Shown here: positions 32,868 to 41,178 of the stretch, one piece after another
Numbering within the stretch: the stretch's first letter is position 1
Layout of the letters: each line of letters opens with the position of its first letter
NCBI GenBank assembly: GCA_964458935.1
Contig: CAYWKS010000022.1
Coordinates: forward strand, 1 to 49,046
DNA length: 49,046 nt
From: CAYWKS01 sp964458935
GTDB taxonomy: Bacteria > Planctomycetota > Phycisphaerae > Phycisphaerales > Zrk34
Direction of reading: 5' to 3'
The notes under the pieces: generated by a model
Databases searched by the model: none
What the model was told of the DNA's origin: nothing
What the model saw: only the letters and a program-made list of their open reading frames with translations
Made by a program: the position numbers and the translations under genes

Positions 32868-33617
32868 TCATCGGATTGCCGAGCGGAGCATGAGCGTCTT
32901 CATCTCGCGGACCGCTTCGCGTAGACCGATGAACACGGCGCGGCTGACGATGGCGTGGCCGATGTGCAGCTCGCGTACGCCGGGCAGTGCGGCGATGGGG
33001 CAGACGTTGACATAGTTCAGGGCGTGGCCCGCATTGAAGCGCATGCCAGCGTCGATGATGCGGCGGCCGGTGTCGGCGACCTTCTCCAGTTCCGCGGCGA
33101 CCGCGGGGGCCTGGGCGTCGCGGCCGTGCGCGTAGAAGGCGTGGGCGTAGCGCCCGGTGTGCACCTCGCAGACGGTGAAGCCCGCGTCGTGGGCCGCGGC
33201 CACCTGGCGGGGGTCGGCGTCGATGAACGCCGAGACGATCAGCCCCGCGTCGCGCAGCCGGCCGACCACCTCCCGCATCCGCGACAACTGCCCGGCCACG
33301 TCGAGCCCGCCCTCGGTCGTGACCTCCATGCGGCCCTCGGGCACCAGCATGGCTAGCTGCGGTCTCAGGTGACAGGCGATATCGACCATCTCGTCCGTCG
33401 CGGCCATCTCGAGATTGAGCTTGATCTGGCACATCGACTGGACCCGCTCAACGTCGTGGTCCTGGATGTGGCGGCGGTCCTCGCGGAGGTGGACGGTGAT
33501 GCCGTCGGCGCCGCCGAGCTGCGCCTCGGCGGCGGCCCAGACCGGGTCGGGCTCATACGTCCGCCGCGCCTGCCGCACCGTGGCCACGTGGTCGATGTTG
33601 ACGCCCAGTTCAATCAT
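32868..33617 (-). CDS. pdxJ: Pyridoxine 5'-phosphate synthase
   Basis: A 249-residue TIM-barrel enzyme condensing 1-deoxyxylulose 5-phosphate with amino-acetone phosphate in DXP-dependent vitamin B6 synthesis. ELGVNIDHVATVRQARR opens the protein, GITVHLREDRRHI carries catalytic His/Arg, and GHALNYVNV with ELHIGHAIVSRA closes the phosphate site. The ATG at 33617 is taken because conservation begins immediately; the frame is open a further 23 codons. No pdxA is adjacent. It lies 95 nt after metG on the same strand. Confidence 0.96.
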   Translation of the reverse strand: MIELGVNIDHVATVRQARRTYEPDPVWAAAEAQLGGADGITVHLREDRRHIQDHDVERVQSMCQIKLNLEMAATDEMVDIACHLRPQLAMLVPEGRMEVTTEGGLDVAGQLSRMREVVGRLRDAGLIVSAFIDADPRQVAAAHDAGFTVCEVHTGRYAHAFYAHGRDAQAPAVAAELEKVADTGRRIIDAGMRFNAGHALNYVNVCPIAALPGVRELHIGHAIVSRAVFIGLREAVREMKTLMLRSAIR

Positions 33618-33712
33618 GGCGGTGTCGTGACCCTTCCGATTCAAGTCCCGAGCCTGGCGGGTTCGCCCTGCGGCCGGGTCATCCATGCGACACGGCGTCG
33701 CGGCCTCAAGAC

Positions 33713-35266
33713 TCAGCCCTTGTCCTCATACCGCGGGAACAGCACGCCCTTGGACACCGGGCCGCCCGGTTCGAGTTGGCCCCATTGGGCCCACTTCGCC
33801 AGGTCGCCGCCTTCCAGCGGGTAGTCGCACCCGAGCATCAGCCACAGCGACTGGATCTTGTCCGGCACGACCGCGGCCAGAGGCAGCGAGGCGATCCGCA
33901 GCGCCTCGGCGCAGGTGTACAGGATCGTCGCCAGTTGATCCCGCTTCGTTTCGTCCTTGGCGAGCTTGAACGGCTGGGTTTGCTCGATGTACGCGTCGAT
34001 GCGCCGGATCAGGTCCATCGCCACGTCCACGGCCGCGTGCAGGGCAACGGCGTCAAACGCCTCATCCAGCCGCTCGACAAATCCCCCGCACGCGTGCCGG
34101 AGGTCCATGGCCATGCGATCCGGATGGCCCGCGTGGGGGACATGGCCGTCGAAGTAGCGAACGATCATGTTGGTCACGCGGGCGGCGCAGTTGCCCAGCG
34201 TGTTCGCCAGGTCCGCGTTGTAGACATCGACAAACTTGTCGTGGGCGAAGTCGGCGTCGGTGGACCCGAGCGGGCCCTGCGTGACGAGGTAGTACCGCAG
34301 CGCGTCCAGGCCGAACTCCGCCACGTACTCGTCGATCTTCTCCAGGTCGATGAAGTTGCCCAGGCTCTTGCTCATCTTCTGGCCCTCGGCGATCCAGAAG
34401 CTGTGGGCGTAGACCTGGTGGGGCAGGGGCTGGCCCAGGGCCATCAGCATGGCCGGCCAGATCACCGCGTGGAACCAGAGGATGTCCTTGGCGATAAGGT
34501 GGTGGTCGGCGGGCCAGAAATCGCGGCGGTCGTCCGTGTCGATCGTGGTAAGGTAGTTGAACAGCGCATCGATCCAGACATAGATGGTCTGTTCTTCGTG
34601 GCCGGGCATGCGGATGCCCCACCCGCCGGAGCCGGTGCGGCTGACGGGCACGTCGTTGAGCCCCTCGCGGATGCGCGCCAGCACCTCGTTCCGCCGCGCC
34701 TCGGGCTGCACGAACTCGGGGTGCGCCTCGATGTGCTCGCGCAGACGATCGGTGTACGCGCTGAGCTTGAAGAAGAAGTTCCGCTCGGCCTTGCGGACCA
34801 GCGGCTGAGCATTGATCGGGCTCTTGTACTCGTACTCCTTCGCCTTGTTCTCGGGGATGTACTCTTCCTGGCCGGCGTCGTACCAGCCTTCGTACTCGCC
34901 CTCGTAGACGTCGCCGGTGTCCATGAGCTGCTGGACGTACCGCGTGACCCGCTCGGTGTGCCGTGCTTGCGACGTGCGGATGAAGTCGTCGTGGGTCATG
35001 CCGAGCTTGGCGAAGGTCTGCTGGAACTGGGCGGCGTTGGCGTCGGCCCATTCCTGGGCGGTCTTGCCGACCTCCGCAGCCTTGTCCGAGACCTTGGCGG
35101 CGTGCTCGTCGGTGCCGGTCAGGAAGAACACCGCATCCCCGCGCAGCCGGTGATACCGCGCCAGGACGTCCGCCAGCGTCGTCGTGTAGACATGGCCGAT
35201 ATGCGGCCGATCGTTGACATAATAGATCGGCGTGGTGACGTAGAAGTTGCGACTCGGTTCGATCAT
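33713..35266 (-). CDS. metG: Methionyl-tRNA synthetase
   Basis: A 517-residue class I synthetase. HIGH is at residues 22-25 and KMSKS at 297-301. The connective peptide has WYDAGQEEY where zinc-binding forms carry Cys pairs, so this is the zinc-free MetG2 type. There is no C-terminal EMAP/tRNA-binding domain. The ATG at 35266 is chosen because the catalytic domain begins eight residues later and a TACAAT box is 9 nt upstream. Earlier in-frame starts lie in sequence that does not look coding. Confidence 0.96.
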   Translation of the reverse strand: MIEPSRNFYVTTPIYYVNDRPHIGHVYTTTLADVLARYHRLRGDAVFFLTGTDEHAAKVSDKAAEVGKTAQEWADANAAQFQQTFAKLGMTHDDFIRTSQARHTERVTRYVQQLMDTGDVYEGEYEGWYDAGQEEYIPENKAKEYEYKSPINAQPLVRKAERNFFFKLSAYTDRLREHIEAHPEFVQPEARRNEVLARIREGLNDVPVSRTGSGGWGIRMPGHEEQTIYVWIDALFNYLTTIDTDDRRDFWPADHHLIAKDILWFHAVIWPAMLMALGQPLPHQVYAHSFWIAEGQKMSKSLGNFIDLEKIDEYVAEFGLDALRYYLVTQGPLGSTDADFAHDKFVDVYNADLANTLGNCAARVTNMIVRYFDGHVPHAGHPDRMAMDLRHACGGFVERLDEAFDAVALHAAVDVAMDLIRRIDAYIEQTQPFKLAKDETKRDQLATILYTCAEALRIASLPLAAVVPDKIQSLWLMLGCDYPLEGGDLAKWAQWGQLEPGGPVSKGVLFPRYEDKG

Positions 35267-35275
35267 AAGCTCGAA

Positions 35276-35281
35276 ATTGTA
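35276..35281 (-). promoter_or_regulatory. -10 element of metG, near-leaderless
   Basis: TACAAT on the minus strand, 9 nt before the ATG at 35266; no Shine-Dalgarno. Confidence 0.5.
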
Positions 35282-35503
35282 ACTGCCCGCGCGCATCGCT
35301 GCGAATGGGTCGTCCTCACGCCGGGCGCTACCATGCTCCATGCTTCGATGGGTCAGACGTATCGTCAGGGCGATCGGGGCGTGGCTCAACGCCGCGCCGC
35401 GATGCGGCGGGTGCGACCCGCCGGGGCAACGGCAGGAACCACGGTAGACCGTGCCTCGTCGGCCGCTTCCGCCCGGGTCATCCCGGGAGGCGGCAACAGA
35501 GCG

Positions 35504-36289
35504 CTAGGACCTGCCCGCGGCCTTGCGCAGGCCCGCGAGTTCCTGGCGGGTGAGCTTGCGCCACTCGCCCGACGCCAGGCCCTTGAGCTGCACCGGGCCT
35601 ATCGCGATCCGCTTCAGCCGCTTCACCGGGTGCCCCAGCCGGGCCAGCATACGCCGGATCTCGCGATTGCGGCCCTCGCGCAGGGTGATCTCCAGCCGCG
35701 TGCGGTCCGTGTCGCGCTTGATCAAACGGACGCGAGAGGCGTGGGCGGTCGCGGCCTGGCCACTCTTGTCGGCGAGCACGATGCCGCGATGGAGTTTGTC
35801 GATGGCCTCGCCGTCGAGTTGGCCCTTGATCGTAACCCGATAGGTCTTGGCGACCTGGTTGCGGGGATGGGTCAGCTTCTGGGTCAGTTCGCCGTCGTTG
35901 GTCAGCAGCACCAGCCCGGTTGAGTCGCTATCGAGCCGGCCGACGCAGAACAGCCGCTCGTTGTGCGGGACCAGGTCGAACACACGCGGCCGGCCCTCGG
36001 GGTCGGCGTTCGTGCAGATCACCCGCCGCGGCTTGTTGACCATGAGATAGGTGAAGGTCCGTCGCCGCGGGCGGGCGACGGCGCGGCCGTCCAGTTCCAC
36101 GCGGTCCGCGTGCGGATCGATCCACACGGGCATGTCGCGCGGCGTGATCGTCCGGCCGTTCACGCTGACCCGCCGCTCGGCGATCATCTGCTCACAGCCC
36201 CGCCGCGACCCGACGCCGGCGTGGGCCATGGCCACGTGGAGCCGCAGCCCACGCGACTCGTCTTTCAGTTCAGCGGGGACCTTCGCCAT
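35504..36289 (-). CDS. RsuA/RluB-family rRNA pseudouridine synthase
   Basis: A 261-residue enzyme converting a specific uridine of rRNA to pseudouridine. S4 RNA-binding domain: about residues 15-65 (GVGSRRGCEQMI, RVSVNG). Catalytic core: MVNKPRRVICT, then GRLDSDSTGLVLLTNDG with catalytic Asp120, and EGRNREIRRML near the C-terminus. Closest in layout to RluB/RluE-type enzymes; RsuA cannot be excluded. A TACGAT box is 8 nt upstream of the ATG. Confidence 0.92.
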   Translation of the reverse strand: MAKVPAELKDESRGLRLHVAMAHAGVGSRRGCEQMIAERRVSVNGRTITPRDMPVWIDPHADRVELDGRAVARPRRRTFTYLMVNKPRRVICTNADPEGRPRVFDLVPHNERLFCVGRLDSDSTGLVLLTNDGELTQKLTHPRNQVAKTYRVTIKGQLDGEAIDKLHRGIVLADKSGQAATAHASRVRLIKRDTDRTRLEITLREGRNREIRRMLARLGHPVKRLKRIAIGPVQLKGLASGEWRKLTRQELAGLRKAAGRS

Positions 36290-36297
36290 GTCGATAG

Positions 36298-36303
36298 ATC
36301 GTA
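36298..36303 (-). promoter_or_regulatory. -10 element of the pseudouridine synthase, near-leaderless
   Basis: TACGAT on the minus strand, 8 nt before the ATG at 36289; no Shine-Dalgarno. Confidence 0.45.
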
Positions 36304-36312
36304 CCAGCCCCC

Positions 36313-36339
36313 TTGCCGCGCAGCACGAGCGGTTAGAAT
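36313..36339 (+). promoter_or_regulatory. Promoter of tRNA-Arg
   Basis: TTGCCG (36313-36318) and TAGAAT (36334-36339), 15 bp apart, ahead of the tRNA that begins at 36354. The spacing is short, so the -35 assignment is weaker than the -10. Confidence 0.5.
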
Positions 36340-36353
36340 GGCCTGATCGATGG

Positions 36354-36427
36354 GCGCCCGTAGCTCAGCCGGATAGAGCAGCGGCCTTCTAAGCCGCAGG
36401 TCGGAGGTTCGAATCCTCCCGGGCGTG
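36354..36427 (+). tRNA. tRNA-Arg (anticodon TCT)
   Basis: A complete 74-nt cloverleaf. Acceptor stem GCGCCCG/CGGGCGT, D-arm GCTC...GAGC, anticodon stem GCGGC/GCCGC around loop CTTCTAA (anticodon TCT, reading AGA/AGG), variable loop AGGTC, T-arm GGAGG TTCGAAT CCTCC and discriminator G. The first acceptor pair is G1-T72, a wobble rather than the usual G-C. The CCA end is not encoded (CTT follows), so it must be added by nucleotidyltransferase. Confidence 0.97.
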
Positions 36428-36465
36428 CTTGCCGACGCGACGCCGGCGGTCGACGGCGCCGCTCC

Positions 36466-36840
36466 TCACGCCAACGGGTACTTCTGGTCGTAGGCGTCCT
36501 GGTCCATCAGCTCGTCGAGTTCGGCGGTGTCCGTCGGCTCGATCCTGAGCAGCCAACCTTCGCCCTGCGGGTCGTCGTTGAGGATCGACGGGTCGTCCTT
36601 CACCTTCTCGTTGACTTCGATGACCTTGCCGCTGACGCCGGAGTACAGGTCGCTGGTTGCCTTGACGGATTCCACCTCGCCGATGGGCTCGTTGGCCTTG
36701 AGTTCGGCGCCGACGTCGGGCAATTCAACAAAGGTGACGTCGGTCAGTTCATCGACGGCAAAGCGGGAGATGCCCAGCGTGACCACGCCGTTGTCGAGCA
36801 GGTGCCATTCGTGAGAGTCGAGATATTTCGGTTCGGCCAT
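36466..36840 (-). CDS. gcvH: Glycine cleavage system H protein
   Basis: A 124-residue lipoyl carrier that shuttles the aminomethyl group between the P, T and L proteins. HEWH is at residues 10-13 and the lipoylated lysine is Lys60 in GEVESVKATSDLYSG. Length and fold are typical. It follows the GT2 gene by 47 nt on the same strand, and no gcvT or gcvP is present nearby. No strong ribosome-binding site is visible before the ATG. Confidence 0.96.
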   Translation of the reverse strand: MAEPKYLDSHEWHLLDNGVVTLGISRFAVDELTDVTFVELPDVGAELKANEPIGEVESVKATSDLYSGVSGKVIEVNEKVKDDPSILNDDPQGEGWLLRIEPTDTAELDELMDQDAYDQKYPLA

Positions 36841-36887
36841 CTTGGAGGTCTCGCGTAAAGGGGGACGGATGCACAACAGACCGTAGC

Positions 36888-38453
36888 CTAGGGGCTGGCG
36901 GCTTGTGCGTCGAGTGGCTGGCCGGCGGCGGCTTGGGGTCGCTGCGGCAACACGCTGGTCAGGCCGATGTACCAATAGCCCGCGGCGAAGAGCACGAGGA
37001 AGGGCAGGCTGACGATGCCGTGTTCGCTCATCGCCGCCATGACACAGCAGAGGGTGAGGTAGCCGGCCATGACGAGTTCGGCGACGATGACCAGCCGCCG
37101 GGTCGGCAGCTTCACCGCGGCCACGGATTGCCGCCACGACCGATCGGTGCCGGTGGCGTTGAACTTGGGCGTCCGGACGAACGGGCTGTCGTGGCCGATG
37201 ATCGCTTCGATGACGGCGCGGCTGTTGGTCAGCGCCATGCCCAGGCCGACGGCCATGAGCAGCGGCAACTCCGCCAGCGCCGACCAGAACGACCGCTTGC
37301 GCAGCCGCTGCGAGGCGATGAAGAACGTCGCGGCCGAGACGGTGGTCAACAGGAACAGCCCCACGCCGTACAGGAAGTGGGCCTCGTTGCCGGGCTCCAG
37401 CGGCGCGACGTTGACGTAGAACGCCGGGAAGAACAGCAGCATCATCACCACCATGCACACGTAGACGATCGGCGACGTCAGGTGCAGGAACGCTTCGAGC
37501 TTCATCCACCACGGCACCGGCGAGCCGAAGATGCGCGGCATGAGCTTGATCGCGCACTGCATCGAACCCTTGGTCCAGCGGTGCTGCTGGCTCTTGTAGG
37601 CGTGGATCTCCGGGGGCAGTTCAGCCGGGCACGCCACCCGCGGCAGGTAGACGAAGTGCCAGCCGGCCAATTGCGCCCGGTAGCTGAGATCGACGTCCTC
37701 GGTGAGGGTGTCGTGCTCCCAGCCGCCGGCGTCCTGGATGGCCTGCCGGCGCCAGACGCCGGCCGTCCCGTTGAAGTTCATCCATCGCCCCGTGCGGTTG
37801 CGGGCGGGGTGCTCGATCAGGAAATGGCTGTCGAGGTAGGTCGCCTGGCAACGCGTGAGTACCGACCAGTTGCGGTTGAGGTGCTCCCACCGCGTCTGCA
37901 CCACGCCCACGCGTGGGTCGACGAAGTAGTGGACCGTGCGGCGGAGGATGTCGACCGGTGGCATGAAGTCGGCGTCGAAGATCGCGATGAATTCGCCCGT
38001 CGCCGAGGCCATGGCCGCGTCGAGGGCGCCGGCCTTGAATCCCGTGCGGTCGGTGCGGTGCAGGTACTCGATGTCGTGCCCCGCGGTGGCCATCCGCTCG
38101 CAGGCCTGCCGCGCGATGTCCATGGATTCGTCCGTGGAGTCGTCGAGCACCTGGACCTGCAGACGATCTGGCGGGTAATCGATCGCACAAGTCGCCTCGA
38201 TGATGCGGCGGGCGACGTAGCGCTCGTTGTACATCGGCAACTGGATCGTCACCCGCGGCAGTTCCTTGAAACGCTCGTGCACCCGCGGCGGGCGGATGCG
38301 CGTGCGGTAGCACACCCACGTCAGCCAGTAGCGATGCAGGCCATACACGCAAACCGTCGCGATCATCAGCACATAGAGGACCGAGAGCGGCCAGCGCAGG
38401 TCCATGAGCCATGCCGGTGCGTCCGTTGCGGCGATGCTCGCCGGTATCAGCAT
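36888..38453 (-). CDS. Processive GT2 glycosyltransferase (cellulose/glucomannan synthase-like)
   Basis: A 521-residue membrane glycosyltransferase. One N-terminal helix (about 20-40) precedes the GT-A catalytic domain: VLDDSTDES (Asp104/105), FDADF (DAD at 160-162), TEDVDLSYR (251-253) and QQHRW (289-293), the D-DxD-TED-QxxRW signature of processive synthases. Four or more C-terminal helices (about 310-345, 360-380, 395-415 and 455-500) form the translocation channel. The layout resembles CslA-type or bacterial glucomannan-like synthases without a PilZ domain. The product is an exopolysaccharide of unknown composition. It is divergent from a GH4 glycosidase gene. Confidence 0.9.
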   Translation of the reverse strand: MLIPASIAATDAPAWLMDLRWPLSVLYVLMIATVCVYGLHRYWLTWVCYRTRIRPPRVHERFKELPRVTIQLPMYNERYVARRIIEATCAIDYPPDRLQVQVLDDSTDESMDIARQACERMATAGHDIEYLHRTDRTGFKAGALDAAMASATGEFIAIFDADFMPPVDILRRTVHYFVDPRVGVVQTRWEHLNRNWSVLTRCQATYLDSHFLIEHPARNRTGRWMNFNGTAGVWRRQAIQDAGGWEHDTLTEDVDLSYRAQLAGWHFVYLPRVACPAELPPEIHAYKSQQHRWTKGSMQCAIKLMPRIFGSPVPWWMKLEAFLHLTSPIVYVCMVVMMLLFFPAFYVNVAPLEPGNEAHFLYGVGLFLLTTVSAATFFIASQRLRKRSFWSALAELPLLMAVGLGMALTNSRAVIEAIIGHDSPFVRTPKFNATGTDRSWRQSVAAVKLPTRRLVIVAELVMAGYLTLCCVMAAMSEHGIVSLPFLVLFAAGYWYIGLTSVLPQRPQAAAGQPLDAQAASP

Positions 38454-38691
38454 GTGTAGCTATCCCTGTGGATCAAGATAAACCAACCGTTGGGGAGGGT
38501 GAGCGCAACGTGCACATGATGTCAGATGACCGCGCTGCCGCCGGGGTTACCCTCGGAACCGCCCGGTATTCTCACATCCCTGTGGACAAATGCAAGCCCG
38601 CCGGTCGGCCGTTTGTCGGCGCATGGGGCGGCCGCTACCTTCGTGCCATTACGCTGCGTCAACGACGGAACCCAGTGAAGGAGACGTGTCG
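38454..38691. promoter_or_regulatory. Divergent GT2/GH4 control region with an 11-bp direct repeat
   Basis: The word ATCCCTGTGGA occurs at 38462-38472 and 38576-38586, 114 bp apart. It extends to TGTGGATCA and TGTGGACAA, each one base from the DnaA-box consensus TGTGGATAA. The first copy sits directly before the GT2 start. These could be operator half-sites for a shared regulator or DnaA boxes. Confidence 0.4.
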
Positions 38692-40179
38692 ATGTCGGAG
38701 ACCACCGAGCAGGGCCACGCCGCCCACACCCAGCCCGCCGACAGCCAGCGGGGCCTCGAAGGGCCGATCAGCCGCCCGATCCACGTAACTTTCCTCGGGG
38801 CCGGGTCCAATTTCTGTTCGACCCTGTGCCGCGATGTGCTCATGACACCCGGCGCCGATCGCGGCGAGTTCCGGCTGGTCGACATCGACCCCCAGCGCCT
38901 GGCGATGATCCACCAGGTCGTCGAGCGGCTCATCGAGCAGACCGGCCGCGCTGAAGGCTGGTCCGTGCGGTCGTCCACCGATCGGCGAGAGGTGCTCGCC
39001 GGCACCGACTACGCGGTCTGCTGTGTCGAGGTCAGCGGCGTCGATTGTGTCGCTTGGGAGAACGACATCCCCTTGAAGTATGGGATCGATCAATGCATCG
39101 GGGACACGATCGGCCCCGGCGGACTGTTCAAGGCGCTGCGGACCGTGCCGGTCTTTCTCGACATCCTCCGCGACATGGCTGAGTTGTGCCCGGGGGCGCT
39201 GATGCTCAACTACACGAACCCGATGAACGTCATGTGTCTGGCCGCGGGGCGCGCCGTGCCGCAGGTCCCCGTCGTCGGGCTCTGCCACAGCGTGCAGGGC
39301 ACGAGCCGGTACCTTGCCCGGCTGGCCGACGTCCCGTACGAACAGATGACCTGGCAGTGCGCCGGGATCAACCATCTGGCGTGGTTCACCAAGCTGGAGT
39401 ACGACGGGCGCGACCTGTATGGGTCGGTCCTGTACGAACGGTTTGAGCGGGAGGTGGCGGACGGGATCGCCGAGGCCGAGGCCGGACGGGCCCGCTCCGA
39501 CGCCCGCGATCACGGCGGGGCTGAGCCACGCACCTGGGAACACGAGGACCTTGTGCGCAAGGACATGTGCCTGCATTTCGGCGCGTTCATCACCGAGAGC
39601 TCCGGTCACCTGTCGGAGTATCTGCCGTACTATCGCAAGAGCGAGGACGGGCGGAAGCTGCTCCGCACCCGCTACCACGGCGGCAGCCGCTTCTACGCGA
39701 CGAACTGGCCCAACTGGCGCAACGACGCCGATGCCCGCCGCCTGCGCTGGGTCAACGGCGAGGAGGGCATCCGGCTCGAGCGGTCGTGGGAGTACGGCTC
39801 CTGGATCATCGAAGCCCGCGAAAAGGACAGCCCCATTCGCATCCACGGCAACGTCATGAACAACCACGCCGGGACCGGGCAACTCATCACCAACCTGCCC
39901 GCGGACGGTTGCGTGGAGGTCGCCTGCCTCGTGGATCAGAACGGCGTCAACCCGACACGGCACGGATCGCTGCCGCCGCAGATGGCTCACATCTGCGCAT
40001 CGAACATGGCGATGTTCGATCTAGCCGCGACCGCGTGCATCGAGCGTAGCAAGGAAGCGGCGATCCACGCGCTGATGCTGGACCCGCTTTCGGCGGCGGT
40101 ATGCACGCCGCGGCAGATCCGCGCCATGACGCTGGAGATCTTCGAGGCCGAGGCTGACTTCCTGCCGGACTTCGCCTGA
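38692..40179 (+). CDS. GH4-family glycosidase (alpha-galactosidase-like)
   Basis: A 495-residue NAD+- and Mn2+-dependent glycosidase that works by a redox-elimination mechanism. A 28-residue polar N-terminal extension precedes the Rossmann motif VTFLGAGSN (32-40). The metal ligands are Cys198 (GLCHSVQG) and His228 (GINHLAWF), and MLNYTNPMN lies between. Members act on alpha-galactosides, 6-phospho-glycosides or glucuronides; the MelA-like motifs favour alpha-galactosidase, but substrate is not certain. AAGGAG lies 8 nt before the ATG, which fixes the start. Confidence 0.9.
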   Translation: MSETTEQGHAAHTQPADSQRGLEGPISRPIHVTFLGAGSNFCSTLCRDVLMTPGADRGEFRLVDIDPQRLAMIHQVVERLIEQTGRAEGWSVRSSTDRREVLAGTDYAVCCVEVSGVDCVAWENDIPLKYGIDQCIGDTIGPGGLFKALRTVPVFLDILRDMAELCPGALMLNYTNPMNVMCLAAGRAVPQVPVVGLCHSVQGTSRYLARLADVPYEQMTWQCAGINHLAWFTKLEYDGRDLYGSVLYERFEREVADGIAEAEAGRARSDARDHGGAEPRTWEHEDLVRKDMCLHFGAFITESSGHLSEYLPYYRKSEDGRKLLRTRYHGGSRFYATNWPNWRNDADARRLRWVNGEEGIRLERSWEYGSWIIEAREKDSPIRIHGNVMNNHAGTGQLITNLPADGCVEVACLVDQNGVNPTRHGSLPPQMAHICASNMAMFDLAATACIERSKEAAIHALMLDPLSAAVCTPRQIRAMTLEIFEAEADFLPDFA

Positions 40180-40189
40180 TCGTCCGCCG

Positions 40190-40987
40190 TTAGTGGTCGC
40201 CGCCGTCGTCGTGGCCATCATGGTCATGGCCATCATGGTCATGGCCGGTGTGGTCATGACCGGGCGATGCGTCGTCGCCGGCCTTGGTCACCTTCAGCAG
40301 CTTGACCTCGAACACCAGCGCCTGATTGGGGCCGATCGGTCCACGGCCGGGGCCCTGCTCGCCGTACGCGAGGTCTGAGGGCACGTACAGGTTATACGTG
40401 GCGCCTTCCTTCATGAGCTGCAGCCCCTCGGTCCAGCCGGGGATCACGTTGCTCAGCGGGAACGTGGCCGGCTCGCCACGCTGCATGGAGCTGTCGAAGA
40501 CCGTGCCGTCGGGCAGCGTCCCGCGGTAGTGGACGGTCACCTGGTCCGTGGCGCTGGGCGATTCGCCATCGCCTTCCTCGATGACCTCGTACTGCAGGCC
40601 GCTGCCGGTCACATTCACGCCTTCGCGCTTGCGGTTGTCGGCGAGGAACTGCGCCGACTCGGCCTTGTTGCGATCAGCCAGTGCCCGCTGCATCCGCTGC
40701 TGGAGCTCCATGACGACGGCACGCATCTGGTTCGGGGTCAGCTCGGCGTCAGCACCGCCCATGCCGTCGACCAGGCCCTCTATGATCAGCTCCTTGTCGA
40801 GCGAGATGGTGTTGCCGGCAAAGTTGCGGCCGACGTTGTAACCGATGGTGTAGCTGACACGCTGCTCGAAGGTTTGCAGGTCGCTGGGCACGTTGGCATC
40901 CGACGTGGCGGGTTGGTTGGCGTCCTCCTGGGCCGGGGCGGCGTTGAATGCCAGCAGGAGGGCGGCGGTCGCGATCACATAGCGCAT
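40190..40987 (-). CDS. Exported FKBP-type peptidyl-prolyl isomerase with His-rich tail
   Basis: A 265-residue isomerase with a signal peptide (residues 1-19, APAQ), a Mip/FkpA-like helical dimerisation region (about 40-120, SYTIGYNVGRNFAG) and a C-terminal FKBP domain (about 130-235: VTVHYRGTLPDGTVFDSS, VIPGWTEGLQLM, YVPSDLAYG). The last ~25 residues are a His/Asp/Gly repeat encoded by near-identical tandem units, as in the metal-binding tails of SlyD-like proteins, though here on an exported protein. GGAG lies 8 nt before the ATG at 40987. Confidence 0.92.
   Translation of the reverse strand: MRYVIATAALLLAFNAAPAQEDANQPATSDANVPSDLQTFEQRVSYTIGYNVGRNFAGNTISLDKELIIEGLVDGMGGADAELTPNQMRAVVMELQQRMQRALADRNKAESAQFLADNRKREGVNVTGSGLQYEVIEEGDGESPSATDQVTVHYRGTLPDGTVFDSSMQRGEPATFPLSNVIPGWTEGLQLMKEGATYNLYVPSDLAYGEQGPGRGPIGPNQALVFEVKLLKVTKAGDDASPGHDHTGHDHDGHDHDGHDDGGDH
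40208..40255. repeat. Short tandem repeat encoding the FKBP His/Asp tail
   Basis: A 15-nt-type unit built on CATGGTCATGGCCAT is repeated in tandem with small changes. It lies in frame at the end of the FKBP gene and encodes the DGHDH series. Confidence 0.7.
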
Positions 40988-41163
40988 AACAGACTCCAAT
41001 TCTCGATGTTGCGGGTTTCCAAGTCGTCGATAACGGACGGGGCATCCTAACACAGACGCCCGGTGCTGTGGGCGGAGGGCGCAGCCGCTTTCCCACAGGC
41101 CTCGGTCACCATACGCACGGCGATGCACAGGGTTCGCCACTGGATGGCCGCCCCGGGGCTCGT

Positions 41164-41169
41164 TAGGCT
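41164..41169 (+). promoter_or_regulatory. Possible -10 element of cmk, near-leaderless
   Basis: TAGGCT 9 nt before the ATG at 41179; weaker match than the other boxes. Confidence 0.3.
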
Positions 41170-41178
41170 GGGCTGGCG

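Noticed and set aside
33776..35923. A 715-residue open frame on the plus strand
   Set aside because: It is antisense to metG and the pseudouridine synthase, has Val/Gly/Asp-rich composition and no motif; both real genes have catalytic signatures.
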